From: Bacteroidales bacterium UBA6267
Lineage (GTDB): Bacteria; Bacteroidota; Bacteroidia; Bacteroidales; UBA1556
Direction: 5' to 3'
DNA length: 64,000 nt
Assembly: GCA_002440745.1 (NCBI GenBank)
Contig: DJVB01000063.1
Location: forward strand, 14,594-78,593
Under the pieces are notes generated by a model. It was not told the origin of the DNA and ran no database searches. It saw only the letters and a program-made list of their open reading frames with translations. The translations under genes were made by a program, and so were the position numbers. How positions within the stretch are numbered: the stretch's first letter is position 1; each line of letters begins with the position of its first letter. Below, one piece after another: positions 9,277 to 17,837 of the stretch.

Positions 9277-10293
9277 GTGAGTAAGAAGTTAACTTTTACG
9301 CTATTCATTTTTTCTTTTCTGTTGGTTTTCTCAAAACCAGTACAAAAAGAATTTACCCCAAACTTTTTCCTTAAAACAACTGACTCGAAAAAATTCATTT
9401 ATAATTCTGATGGACAAACTCAAACCTCTCGAAAAAAAATCATTAACCATTCCATCGTTGTGATTCCATTGAAAAGAGCTGGAAATCTTTTATTGATTGA
9501 AGCCTCAATTGACTCAATTTCAGGCAATTTCATTTTAGATACCGGCGCCGGAGGTTTAGTGCTTAACTCAACCTATTTTCGTGATGGCAAACCCGTTTTT
9601 GATGCCGCCGGTGTGGGTGTTAATCAGTCGAATATTGAACGAAAAAAGAAGATTGTGGACAGCTTAAAATTCAACACTTTAGTTTTCAAGAAGTTAAATG
9701 CAGATGTGATAAATCTTGGACATATTGAAAACTCAAAGGGAATTAAGATATTAGGCCTCATCGGCAGTTCTTTTTTTAAAGATTTTGAGATGATTTTAGA
9801 TATTCGCAACTCGTCATTAACTTTATGTCCGGTTGATCGCAAAGGAGTTCATTTGGTGGAATTTAAGGATACGAATCACTACGAAATTGTGCAAAAAATT
9901 GACCTTGTAAACAACGTGATTATCACCCATATTCCGATTAACGGAAAGAAAGTCTGCTTTTGCATCGACACGGGAGCCGAAAATTGCCTTATCGACAACC
10001 AAGCTCCTGATGAATTGATGCAATTGCTTCAAATCAAAGGAAGAAAAACCCTAACCGGTTCGGGAAACAAAAAAGTGGAAGTATTTTTTGCTTCCTTAAA
10101 TGAATTGAAAATTGGAGAACAAAGCCTTGACAGCATGAATGTTATAATCACAAATCTATCGACAATGAGCAGTGGATATGGGATAAATATCGGAGGAATG
10201 CTCGGTTTCGATTTTCTAAATCAAGGCATCATCAAAATGAACATCAACAGCAAAACATTAAGTATTTCAAAATATAAGGAGGAAAAGATATGA
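9277..10293 (+). CDS. Retropepsin-like aspartyl protease with two lobes, exported
   Basis: The 338-residue protein begins with a hydrophobic segment (LFIFSFLLVFS) that is probably a signal peptide. It carries two retropepsin-like units. The first has FILDTGAGG near residue 88 and a closing ILGLIGSSFF near residue 160. The second has FCIDTGAEN near residue 231 and IGGMLGFDFL near residue 307. Each supplies one catalytic Asp of the DTG(A) type, so one chain may fold into a complete two-Asp active site. Start is GTG; no nearby ATG gives a signal peptide. The stop overlaps the start of the next gene by 4 bp (ATGA), implying coupled translation with the four-module E-set protein. Substrate unknown. 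Confidence 0.8.
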   Translation: MSKKLTFTLFIFSFLLVFSKPVQKEFTPNFFLKTTDSKKFIYNSDGQTQTSRKKIINHSIVVIPLKRAGNLLLIEASIDSISGNFILDTGAGGLVLNSTYFRDGKPVFDAAGVGVNQSNIERKKKIVDSLKFNTLVFKKLNADVINLGHIENSKGIKILGLIGSSFFKDFEMILDIRNSSLTLCPVDRKGVHLVEFKDTNHYEIVQKIDLVNNVIITHIPINGKKVCFCIDTGAENCLIDNQAPDELMQLLQIKGRKTLTGSGNKKVEVFFASLNELKIGEQSLDSMNVIITNLSTMSSGYGINIGGMLGFDFLNQGIIKMNINSKTLSISKYKEEKI

Positions 10294-11732
10294 GAACATT
10301 CGTCCAAATTTCAGTCGTTTTATTCGCTCTGTTCAACAGTTTGAATAGTTGGGCTCAACCCCTACCCGATGGCGTTTGCAAAGTTGAAAACGGTCAGCTA
10401 AGTTTTACCATTGATCTCCGATGGACAGAAAACCAAAAGAAAGAATTGATAGAACAATACGAATTGGATAGTGCTATGATTGCATCGCTTTTCTCCGGTC
10501 AGCGAAACTTTGAAATTGACGGAGAAAATTGGGAAGCTAAAACCCTCGATAATAATTATTTACTATTGTACAAACCGGTTCAAAAAAATTCTTTGTTTTC
10601 GACAATTTTCCTTAAAATCCTCACAAATTCCATGGAGAAATCGGGCTCAAATCGCCCGGGATATGTCAATGGGCCGGTCAGTTTTGGATTTAACAGTTTC
10701 AGAACAAAGACGGTTTTCAACAAAAATAATCGGATTCAATTTCGACTTTATGGGTATCAAAAAGCAGAATATGTGCTACTTTCAGGCTCTTTCAACGACT
10801 GGAGCACCTCTGCCACACCAATGAAGAAATCTGATGGCTATTGGGAAACTGAGATAGAATTGCCTGAAGGGAAATACTATTATAAGTTCATTGTGGATGG
10901 ACAATGGATTTCAGATCCGGAAAACCTTATTACAGAGCCGGACGGTCATGGAGGAGAAAATTCTGTTTATTATGTTGTCAACTACCTCTTCAAACTCTCC
11001 GGTTATGAAAATGCGAAAAGCGTGATTTTGGCGGGAAATTTCAATAATTGGAATGAAACTGACGCTGCACTGTTAAAGACCGAATCCGGTTGGATTCTTC
11101 CGGCATATATTGGTTTCGGAAAACATTACTACAAGTATATTGTTGACGGTCAATGGATTTTGGATCCAGATAATCCAAACTTACAGCAAAACGAGTTTGG
11201 CACCGGCAATTCCGTTTTTGCCATTGGAGAACCCTACTATTTTGTGCTAAAAGGACATGATAAGGCTAAAAATGTTTTCTTTGCAGGTTCTTTTAACAAT
11301 TGGAAAGGTGATGAATTGGCCATGACAAAAACCGATTCAGGATGGGTAACTCCCTATTATTTTGCACCGGGAAATTACGAATACAAATTTGTTGTTGACG
11401 AAAGATGGATGCCCGACCCAAACAATCCCCTGAAAAATGGCACAGGCGATTTTGTAAACTCTTTTTTCACCTTCAAACCTAATCACACCTTTGTTTTAGA
11501 TTCGTTTATTAATGCTCAATCAGTGATTGTTACGGGCAGTTTTAACAATTGGATTCATCACGGATACCAGATGGAAAGAACCAAAACCGGTTGGAAATTA
11601 GACCTTTACTTACCTCAAGGCAAAACAAATTACCGTTTTATCATTGATGGGCAATGGATTCACGACCCTGCAAATATCAACTATGAGAAAAACGAGTTCG
11701 ACAGCTATAATTCCATTCTTTGGATAAAATAA
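10290..11732 (+). CDS. Secreted protein with four tandem AMPK/CBM48-type glycogen-binding modules
   Basis: The 480-residue product has a signal peptide ending near WAQ (residue 23) and a unique region to about residue 145. Four E-set modules of about 83 residues follow. Each has the signature G(S/N)FN(D/N)W, at about residues 165, 248, 332 and 415, followed by a GxYxYKF(I/V)VDGxW(I/M)xDP(E/D/A)N stretch. These are the hallmarks of the AMPK beta-subunit glycogen-binding/CBM48 fold. No catalytic domain is attached. That suggests a periplasmic or surface carbohydrate-binding or scaffold role, or a structural use of the fold. It is translationally coupled to the aspartyl protease. Confidence 0.85.
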   Translation: MRTFVQISVVLFALFNSLNSWAQPLPDGVCKVENGQLSFTIDLRWTENQKKELIEQYELDSAMIASLFSGQRNFEIDGENWEAKTLDNNYLLLYKPVQKNSLFSTIFLKILTNSMEKSGSNRPGYVNGPVSFGFNSFRTKTVFNKNNRIQFRLYGYQKAEYVLLSGSFNDWSTSATPMKKSDGYWETEIELPEGKYYYKFIVDGQWISDPENLITEPDGHGGENSVYYVVNYLFKLSGYENAKSVILAGNFNNWNETDAALLKTESGWILPAYIGFGKHYYKYIVDGQWILDPDNPNLQQNEFGTGNSVFAIGEPYYFVLKGHDKAKNVFFAGSFNNWKGDELAMTKTDSGWVTPYYFAPGNYEYKFVVDERWMPDPNNPLKNGTGDFVNSFFTFKPNHTFVLDSFINAQSVIVTGSFNNWIHHGYQMERTKTGWKLDLYLPQGKTNYRFIIDGQWIHDPANINYEKNEFDSYNSILWIK

Positions 11733-11793
11733 AAGAGCCACAGAACTGAGTTTTTGCCATAAAAAGTACGGCATCAACAATTAGCGAAAATGC

Positions 11794-11801
11794 TATCTTT
11801 G
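11794..11801 (+). promoter_or_regulatory. Bacteroidota -7 box before the glycan genes
   Basis: TATCTTTG matches TAnnTTTG and lies 23 bp before the ATG of the aminotransferase gene. I do not see a convincing TTG at the usual -33 spacing. Confidence 0.4.
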
Positions 11802-11824
11802 CGAGCAAATTTCAAGAGAATCGA

Positions 11825-13036
11825 ATGATACCTTTTTCACCCCCAAGAATGGACGCTAAAATCACGGAAGCAGTGGTTGAAGCACTAAATAGCGGCTGGA
11901 TTACAACAGGTCCTCGCACAAAACTTTTTGAAAAAAAACTAACCGAGTTCAACGGTAACAAAGCCACACTTTGTGTCAATTCTGCCAGTGGCGGTTTGGA
12001 GCTGATGCTCAAATGGTTCGGAATCGGTGCCGGAGATGAAGTTATTTTGCCGGCTTATACCTATGCTGCCACCGCAAATGTGATTATTCACACAGGAGCG
12101 ACACCGGTTTTTGTAGATTCCAATTCCGATTTTAACATTTCAGCCCGACATATAGAAGCAGCCATTACTAAAAACACCAAAGCCATCATGCCGGTTGACT
12201 TGGGCGGTTGGCCTTGCGATTACGACTCTATTAATCAAATAGTTAACAAAGAAGAAATCAAGAGACTTTTTCAACCTACCAACGAGCAGCAACAGAAATT
12301 AGGTAGGATTTTAGTACTTTCGGATGCCGCCCATTCCCTTGGCGCAATTTATAAAGGACGCCCAACAGGCAGCCTGACCGACATCACCGTATTTTCGTTT
12401 CATGCGGTGAAGAATCTCACCACTGCCGAAGGTGGAGCTATCGCCCTAAATCTGCCGGAACCTTTTGATAATGAAGAAGTTTATAAATATTTGAATATTA
12501 AATCACTTCATGGCCAATCGAAAGATGCTTTGGCTAAAACCCAAATTGGCAACTGGCGCTACGATATTCTTGAAGCCGGTTACAAGTACAATATGACCGA
12601 TATTCAAGCTGCGATGGGACTTGTAGAATTGGAACGATATAAAGATGATATGCTGGTTCGCAGAAAGCAAATTTTCGATAGATATTCCATGATTTTTGGT
12701 GAAGATAAACGGTTCCTAATTCCGGAATACCAAAATCAGGAATCAACTTCCTCTTACCATGTTTATTTATTGAGAATCAACGAAATAAATGAAAAACAAC
12801 GTGACGAAATTATCCGTTTGATATTTGAGCAACAAGTTACCGTTAATGTTCATTTCATACCGCTTCCAATGATGACCTTCTATAAATCAATAGGTTATAA
12901 AATTGAAAACTATCCGATTTGTTATAAAAATTACAGTTGTGAAATTAGTTTACCGGTTTACTATACACTTAGCAATGAACAAGTTGACCAGGTTGCAAAC
13001 GCGGTAATCCATGCTGTTGATACTATTTTAAAATGA
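11825..13036 (+). CDS. DegT/DnrJ/EryC1-family sugar aminotransferase
   Basis: This 403-residue PLP enzyme probably transfers an amino group to a 4-keto nucleotide sugar for glycan synthesis. The N-terminus has the family start (IPFSPPRMD, then LNSGWITTGPRTKLFEKKL). PLP contacts are visible in SASGGLEL, and LSDAAHSLGA carries the Asp and His. The Schiff-base Lys is in FSFHAVKNLTTAEGGAIAL near residue 197. An insertion around residues 130-165 makes it slightly longer than many relatives. It overlaps the next gene, a phosphoglycosyl transferase, by 4 bp (ATGA). The pair resembles the PglE/PglC steps that make and load an amino sugar onto a lipid carrier. Confidence 0.9.
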   Translation: MIPFSPPRMDAKITEAVVEALNSGWITTGPRTKLFEKKLTEFNGNKATLCVNSASGGLELMLKWFGIGAGDEVILPAYTYAATANVIIHTGATPVFVDSNSDFNISARHIEAAITKNTKAIMPVDLGGWPCDYDSINQIVNKEEIKRLFQPTNEQQQKLGRILVLSDAAHSLGAIYKGRPTGSLTDITVFSFHAVKNLTTAEGGAIALNLPEPFDNEEVYKYLNIKSLHGQSKDALAKTQIGNWRYDILEAGYKYNMTDIQAAMGLVELERYKDDMLVRRKQIFDRYSMIFGEDKRFLIPEYQNQESTSSYHVYLLRINEINEKQRDEIIRLIFEQQVTVNVHFIPLPMMTFYKSIGYKIENYPICYKNYSCEISLPVYYTLSNEQVDQVANAVIHAVDTILK

Positions 13037-13623
13037 TCATTCGATTCTTCGACCTTTTATTTTCCTTAATAGCATTGGTAGTTTTTTCTCCAATATTTCT
13101 ACTTTTTGCCATATTAATTTCCCTTAATGACGGAGGTTCAGCCTTTTACAAACAAGTCAGAGTTGGGAAAAACAATCGCAACTTCACCTTGTTAAAATTC
13201 AGGTCGATGAAAAAAGATGCTGACCGCTCCGGTTTGCTGACCGTTGGGAATAACGATCAAAGAATTACAGGCATAGGCAAATTTCTACGAAGATATAAAT
13301 TGGACGAACTTCCCCAACTGATAAACGTTTTCAAAGGCGAAATGAGCTTCGTTGGGCCACGACCGGAAGTGAGGAGATTTGTGGATTTATACACCGAAGA
13401 TCAGAAGAAAATTCTGACTGTTTTACCTGGAATAACCGACTGGGCTTCAATATATTTCATAAATGAAAATGAGGTTCTTGCGCAATCCGATGATCCTGAA
13501 AAAAAGTATATTGAGGAGATTATGCCGGAAAAAATTCGCCTAAATATGAAGTATATTCAGAATCGAAATCTCGGCTCCTATTTCAAAATAATATTTCTAA
13601 CCTTTATAAAAATTTTCAAATGA
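13033..13623 (+). CDS. Undecaprenyl-phosphate sugar phosphotransferase (monotopic PGT, PglC-like)
   Basis: This 196-residue protein is the short, monotopic type of bacterial sugar transferase. It moves a sugar-1-phosphate from a nucleotide sugar to undecaprenyl phosphate and so starts glycan assembly. The N-terminal re-entrant hydrophobic helix is at residues 4-26. Family motifs follow: FYKQVRVGKNNRNFTLLKFRSMKKDAD, then KFLRRYKLDELPQLINVFKGEMSFVGPRPEV, with the catalytic Asp-Glu in LDELPQ. Overlaps on both sides (4 bp each) show an operon with the aminotransferase and the lipoprotein. No polymerase, flippase or further glycosyltransferase lies next to it. Confidence 0.93.
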   Translation: MIIRFFDLLFSLIALVVFSPIFLLFAILISLNDGGSAFYKQVRVGKNNRNFTLLKFRSMKKDADRSGLLTVGNNDQRITGIGKFLRRYKLDELPQLINVFKGEMSFVGPRPEVRRFVDLYTEDQKKILTVLPGITDWASIYFINENEVLAQSDDPEKKYIEEIMPEKIRLNMKYIQNRNLGSYFKIIFLTFIKIFK

Positions 13624-15029
13624 TGGAAAAACTGAAACAAATTACAGTCATCATTTTACTGATATTTTTTGCAATTGCTTGTAAAAACCAATCGGAGAAA
13701 GCCATTAACAATTCAGTAAATCAAGAAGTTACCACCGTTGAAAACAAAATATTTACAGCCGGCAAGGTTTACAAACAAATCCCATGTTCGAATAATGCTT
13801 CAGAAAGCTACGCCCTTTATTTACCAAAATCCTACAACGATAGTGCGAGTTTTCCGGTAATTTACTTTTTCGACAGTCATGGCAGAGGAAAATTACCCAT
13901 CCAACTTTATCAGGAACTTGCCGATCAATTCGGTTGGATTCTCGCTTGCTCGAATACTAGTAAAAACGGTATGAAGCACAATGATATACGTCAGACAGCA
14001 TTCAATTTCATCCAGGATGTAAAATCAAGATTTAAAGTAAAATCTCAGGCGCAATACACATCAGGCTTTAGCGGGGGAGCTCGTGTTGCTGTGCGGATAG
14101 CATTGGAAGACAAAGAGATACAAGGAGTTGCAGGTTTTGGAGCGGGATTACCCGACAAAGAGATTTTAAATCAAATCGACTTTAAATACTTTATTGCTTG
14201 TGGATTAGATGATTTTAATTATGCAGAGTTGTTTGAGCTTCATAAAGAATTGAATACTAAAGAAAAAGACCATAATTTTGTTGTATTCGACAGCACACAT
14301 TATTGGCCGAATGCGGAAACAATGGAGTTAGCTCTTTATTATTTTAGCCTCAAAAATCCGTTTTTAAGAACAGATTCGCTTCTTGAAGATTATTTGAAAC
14401 TCGAAACTTCAAAAATCAATATTGCAAAAAACCGAAATGACATCCCAACACAAGTTGCTATTTTTGAACGAATGATTAATAATCTGAATGAAATTCAAAA
14501 TACCATCGAAATAAAAACAAAACTAAAAAACTTAGAAACAACCAAGCAATATACTGATTATCAATCAAAGACCGAACTCGCCTTAGCTAATGAAATAAAA
14601 TATCGGAGTTTCGCAACCGATATGATGACTTACGGCGATACAGAATATTGGAACAAAGAATTAACCGACTTAGAATTTAAAATTTCGAACTCAACCGATC
14701 AGGTGCAAAGACATAGTAATCGAAGAATTAAAGGCTATTTGGGCTTGATGGCTTATGTTTTTTTAAACAACTCATTAGAAACCAATCTTTTGCCTGATGC
14801 ACAGAAACATTTGTTTATTTATGAAAAATTAGAGCCGAAAAATCCTGAGATGCACTACCTTAAAGCTTTGTTTTATGCGCGTCAAAACAATCATCACTTA
14901 GCCCTTGTGAGCATGGAGGAAGCGGTAAAAAACGGATTTACAGATTTGGAAAGAATTCGTAAAGAAAGTGCGTTTCAATTCAGTGAAATCGAACTTGAAA
15001 TTATCCGCAAAGAAATGATTTCAGAATAG
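13620..15029 (+). CDS. Lipoprotein with alpha/beta-hydrolase and TPR-like regions
   Basis: The 469-residue protein has a lipoprotein signal with lipobox around FAIAC (Cys near residue 21). Residues about 50-245 look like an alpha/beta hydrolase of the esterase D/PHB depolymerase kind, with YLPKSY, PVIYFFDSHGRG and a nucleophile motif GFSGGAR near residue 152. A plausible acid lies in CGLDDFN and a His in DSTHYWPNA. The C-terminal half is helical and ends in a TPR-like segment. Two adjacent ATGs (13620 and 13623) could be the start. It is coupled to the phosphoglycosyl transferase, so it may trim or transfer an ester on the same glycan; that is inference. It ends one base before the convergent ald gene. 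Confidence 0.7.
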   Translation: MMEKLKQITVIILLIFFAIACKNQSEKAINNSVNQEVTTVENKIFTAGKVYKQIPCSNNASESYALYLPKSYNDSASFPVIYFFDSHGRGKLPIQLYQELADQFGWILACSNTSKNGMKHNDIRQTAFNFIQDVKSRFKVKSQAQYTSGFSGGARVAVRIALEDKEIQGVAGFGAGLPDKEILNQIDFKYFIACGLDDFNYAELFELHKELNTKEKDHNFVVFDSTHYWPNAETMELALYYFSLKNPFLRTDSLLEDYLKLETSKINIAKNRNDIPTQVAIFERMINNLNEIQNTIEIKTKLKNLETTKQYTDYQSKTELALANEIKYRSFATDMMTYGDTEYWNKELTDLEFKISNSTDQVQRHSNRRIKGYLGLMAYVFLNNSLETNLLPDAQKHLFIYEKLEPKNPEMHYLKALFYARQNNHHLALVSMEEAVKNGFTDLERIRKESAFQFSEIELEIIRKEMISE

Positions 15030-15030
15030 T

Positions 15031-16242
15031 TTAGAAAGAAGCTAATAACAAGTCAAGGGAATAGTAAGGTATTGAAAAACAGCTTGCTATATAATCATTT
15101 ACAATATTTCCTTTATAAGCATAAACCCCTGAACGCACCCCTTGATTGGCAATTAGTAGCTTAGTTAAGCCGCCAATTTCAGCCATTTCGGTAATAAATG
15201 GCCCCATAAAATTACTCAAGGCATAAGAGGCAGTATGTGGTGTTCGGGCGGAAATATTAGGCACACAATAATGCGTAACGTCATGAACTTTATAAACCGG
15301 TTTGTCATGATTAGTTTCGCGACTTGTTTCGGAGCACCCTCCTCTATCTATGCTAACATCGACAATAACAGCACCTTTCTTCATACTTTTAACCATCGAA
15401 TCGGAAATTACGAATCCCGGACGGTCAGCCTTAGGATAGGTTGCTCCTATGACAACATCCGCAGTTTTTAAGGCATTAGAAAGCACATCAGATTGAATTA
15501 TTGAGGTATAGACCCTACCACCAAGATTGTTTTGAACTCGTGACAATTTGACAAGACTATCGTCAAAAATTTTAACCAAAGCCCCAAAACCAAGAGCCGC
15601 ACGTGCAGCAAACTCACCAACCGTACCGGCACCAAGAATTATTACTTCTGAAGGATTTATGCCCGTAAATCCGCCCAACATTTTTCCGCGCCCCCAGTCC
15701 GGATTGCTGAGGTATTCAGCTCCTATGAGCACCGCAGCATTTCCAACTATCTCGCTGATGCTATGCAAGATAGGCAATGAATTGGTTTTATCGCGAATAT
15801 GTTCGTAGCTTAAAGCATTTATGCGTTTGCGAATCAGTTCAGTGAAATAATCTTTAGATTGAGCTTGAAGGTAAAGAGCAGAAATCAGGATTGACCTATC
15901 TTTCATCATACCAATTTCGGCAAATGTGGGAGGAACAATTTTTATAACTACATCAGCCTGAAATGCTTGAGCAGCAGAGTCAACCAATTCCGCACCGGCT
16001 TCGGCATAACTAAGATCCGAAAAATTTGCCTTCTCTCCTGCACCCCGTTCAAACAGCACACGATGCCCTCGATTGACCAAAAGAGAAACAGCAGAAGGCA
16101 CCAAAATCACCCGTTTCTCTTGATAATAAAGCTCCTTTGGGACGCCAACGCTCAACGATTTCCTTTCAATCGTTACCGCTAACCGCTCCTCTTTCGGCAT
16201 CCATTTGGTTCCACCCATCATGCTATAAATTGATTCTTCCAT
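15031..16242 (-). CDS. ald: Alanine dehydrogenase
   Basis: The 403-residue protein matches NAD-dependent alanine dehydrogenase (L-alanine to pyruvate and ammonia) along its length. The N-terminal domain opens GVPKELYYQEKRVILVPSAVSLLVNRGH. A catalytic Lys lies in VVIKIVPP and a His in LPILHSISEIVGNAA. The Rossmann fold shows VIILGAGTVGEFAARAALGFGA followed by the acidic IFDD. Length is a little above the roughly 370 usual, owing to an N-terminal extension of about 28 residues (MEESIYSMMGGTKWMPKEER), which is common in Bacteroidota homologues as I remember them. It is convergent with the lipoprotein gene, with one base between the stops. Confidence 0.9.
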   Translation of the reverse strand: MEESIYSMMGGTKWMPKEERLAVTIERKSLSVGVPKELYYQEKRVILVPSAVSLLVNRGHRVLFERGAGEKANFSDLSYAEAGAELVDSAAQAFQADVVIKIVPPTFAEIGMMKDRSILISALYLQAQSKDYFTELIRKRINALSYEHIRDKTNSLPILHSISEIVGNAAVLIGAEYLSNPDWGRGKMLGGFTGINPSEVIILGAGTVGEFAARAALGFGALVKIFDDSLVKLSRVQNNLGGRVYTSIIQSDVLSNALKTADVVIGATYPKADRPGFVISDSMVKSMKKGAVIVDVSIDRGGCSETSRETNHDKPVYKVHDVTHYCVPNISARTPHTASYALSNFMGPFITEMAEIGGLTKLLIANQGVRSGVYAYKGNIVNDYIASCFSIPYYSLDLLLASF

Positions 16243-16278
16243 TTTCGATTGATATCATTAGTTTTAAAAACAAAAACT

Positions 16279-16620
16279 TTAGTTTTTCACTCCCGGAAAA
16301 CTTTCAACAACCTCTACCTCAATGTCAGGAAAAGATTCTACAATTTGCACTTTTATATCAGGAAATGAATTAACTACTTGCCATTCGCCACATTGATCAG
16401 GAAATGAAGTTACAAATTTAACTTTCAAATCGCCAAATGACTCCACAAACTTCACTTTTACATCCGGAAACGACTCAACAAATTGAATCTTTCCGTATAA
16501 AGGCTTGCCATCAAAAGTGCAATTCTCAGGATCAAAACCATCATCTTTAACCGCATTATTGGAAAAAGATGCGAAAAGAAGCGTCAAAACGCCTATCAAA
16601 ATAACCCCTATCTTGTTCAT
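16279..16620 (-). CDS. Small secreted 'SFPD' tandem-repeat protein
   Basis: The 113-residue protein has a signal peptide (MNKIGVILIGVLTLLFASFS). From about residue 45 it has six imperfect units of about 11 residues: QFVESFPDVKV, KFVESFGDLKV, KFVTSFPDQCG, then WQVVNSFPDIKV, QIVESFPDIEV and EVVESFPGVK. The alternating pattern suggests a regular beta solenoid or ladder. One Cys sits in the third repeat and another in the N-terminal part (ENCTF), so a disulfide is possible. I recall similar unnamed small proteins in other Gram-negative bacteria but no function. Confidence 0.72.
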   Translation of the reverse strand: MNKIGVILIGVLTLLFASFSNNAVKDDGFDPENCTFDGKPLYGKIQFVESFPDVKVKFVESFGDLKVKFVTSFPDQCGEWQVVNSFPDIKVQIVESFPDIEVEVVESFPGVKN

Positions 16621-16801
16621 AATCAGACAACAATATAATTAACAAAAATATCATTACAATATTAAACAAAATTATCAATAAATCCATAAGAATGTAGAGG
16701 GCAGGAAAATGCCCTGTTAGATTAAAATGATAGTCGTTTACCCATAGCACTGTTCTGCGGTATAAAAATTGTTAAACGAAGCGCTTTGAATCATTTTTTT
16801 A

Positions 16802-16809
16802 TAATTTTG
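16802..16809 (+). promoter_or_regulatory. -7 box before the DUF1573 pair
   Basis: TAATTTTG fits TAnnTTTG and lies 33 bp before ATG 16843. No TTG stands at the normal -33 spacing, so the call rests on the -7 box and position only. Confidence 0.35.
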
Positions 16810-16842
16810 CAGTTCATATAATTCACAAATCAATTGTCAGTT

Positions 16843-17298
16843 ATGAAACAAATTAGTTTATTTTCTTTTGCATTAGTTATGTTGTTGGTTTTTAGCAGTT
16901 TTAAAGCTAATTATCCGGCGGGCAAACCAGCACATATTACCTTTGAAACCACAAAACACGATTACGGGACCCTTATAGTTGGAGCCAATGGTCGTTACGC
17001 TTTCAAGTTTACAAATACCGGCGAAGAACCACTTGTAATTCAGGGTGTTCAGAGCTCATGTGGTTGTACGGTTGCCAAAAAGCCCGATGCACCCATTATG
17101 CCCGGTCAGTCTGACGAAATTGTTGTGAAATACGACACTCGCCGCTTGGGCGTATTCCACAAAACTATCACTATCACATCAAATGCTGATAATCCTTCCG
17201 TTGTATTGACAATTAAGGGAGAAGTCAAACCGAAACCTCAGGAAGTAGCTCCGGTAAAACCTGAATCTGAAGGTTTTACACCAACATCTGACAGATAA
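16843..17298 (+). CDS. DUF1573 domain protein, first of two
   Basis: The 151-residue exported protein starts MKQISLFSFALVMLLVFSSF (signal peptide). It has one Ig-like DUF1573 domain: FETTKHDYGTLIVGANGRYAFKFTNTGEEPLVI, the conserved SSCGCTVAKKP, then VKYDTRRLGVFHKTITITSNADNP. The CGC pair is the family mark. The tail after residue 128 is rich in Pro, Lys and Glu. I take ATG 16843 over the in-frame TTG 16834. The next gene is a paralogue. DUF1573 proteins are abundant in Bacteroidota envelopes, but their role is unknown. Confidence 0.88.
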   Translation: MKQISLFSFALVMLLVFSSFKANYPAGKPAHITFETTKHDYGTLIVGANGRYAFKFTNTGEEPLVIQGVQSSCGCTVAKKPDAPIMPGQSDEIVVKYDTRRLGVFHKTITITSNADNPSVVLTIKGEVKPKPQEVAPVKPESEGFTPTSDR

Positions 17299-17343
17299 TT
17301 TTTATCCAAAATATTGAAATCAACAATTCTAAAACTCATAACC

Positions 17344-17748
17344 ATGAAAAAAATATTTCTTTTAACCGTCATTTTAATCGGCAGTTTAACTTTCACAACT
17401 GCCTTCAAGAACCATCAAGGTGGCGATGCTTATGCAAAAATTGAGTTTAACAAAACGGTGCATGATTACGGTAAAATAGCCAAAGGTGCTGATGGTTCAT
17501 GCACTTTTATTTTCACCAACAAAGGCAATGATGTACTCTTTATAACTCGTGTTGTTTCAGGATGTGGCTGTACTACACCTGTTTACAGTCGGGAACCAAT
17601 CATGCCAGGAAAATCATCAGAAATAAAAGTGGGATACGACACCAACCTGCTTGGTTCATTCGACAAGAAAATCACTGTTTATACAAATGCAGTGAATAAT
17701 GCCGTCACGTTAACTATCAAGGGAGAAGTTGTAGAAAGTAATAGTTAG
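17344..17748 (+). CDS. DUF1573 domain protein, second of two
   Basis: The 134-residue protein has a signal peptide (MKKIFLLTVILIGSLTFTTAF) and a DUF1573 domain with VHDYGKIAKGADGSCTFIFTN, the VVSGCGCTTPVYS core and VGYDTNLLGSFDKKITVYTN. It is clearly a paralogue of the gene 45 bp upstream but lacks its proline-rich tail. ATG 17344 is preferred to the upstream TTG because the signal peptide begins there. A terminator follows, closing a two-gene unit. Confidence 0.88.
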   Translation: MKKIFLLTVILIGSLTFTTAFKNHQGGDAYAKIEFNKTVHDYGKIAKGADGSCTFIFTNKGNDVLFITRVVSGCGCTTPVYSREPIMPGKSSEIKVGYDTNLLGSFDKKITVYTNAVNNAVTLTIKGEVVESNS

Positions 17749-17783
17749 CAACAACATTATAACGATTTTTTTATCAAATTTGT

Positions 17784-17814
17784 ACCGACAACCAAACAGG
17801 ATGTCGGTTTTTTT
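17784..17814 (+). terminator. Rho-independent terminator after the DUF1573 pair
   Basis: ACCGACA (17784-17790) pairs with TGTCGGT (17802-17808) around an 11-base loop and is followed by a run of T. Confidence 0.75.
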
Positions 17815-17837
17815 ATTTTGTTTAAAATCAAACAGTT

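Noticed and set aside
16556..16750. Minus-strand frame of 64 residues upstream of the SFPD gene
   Set aside because: It overlaps the SFPD signal peptide in another frame and lacks a recognisable start or domain.
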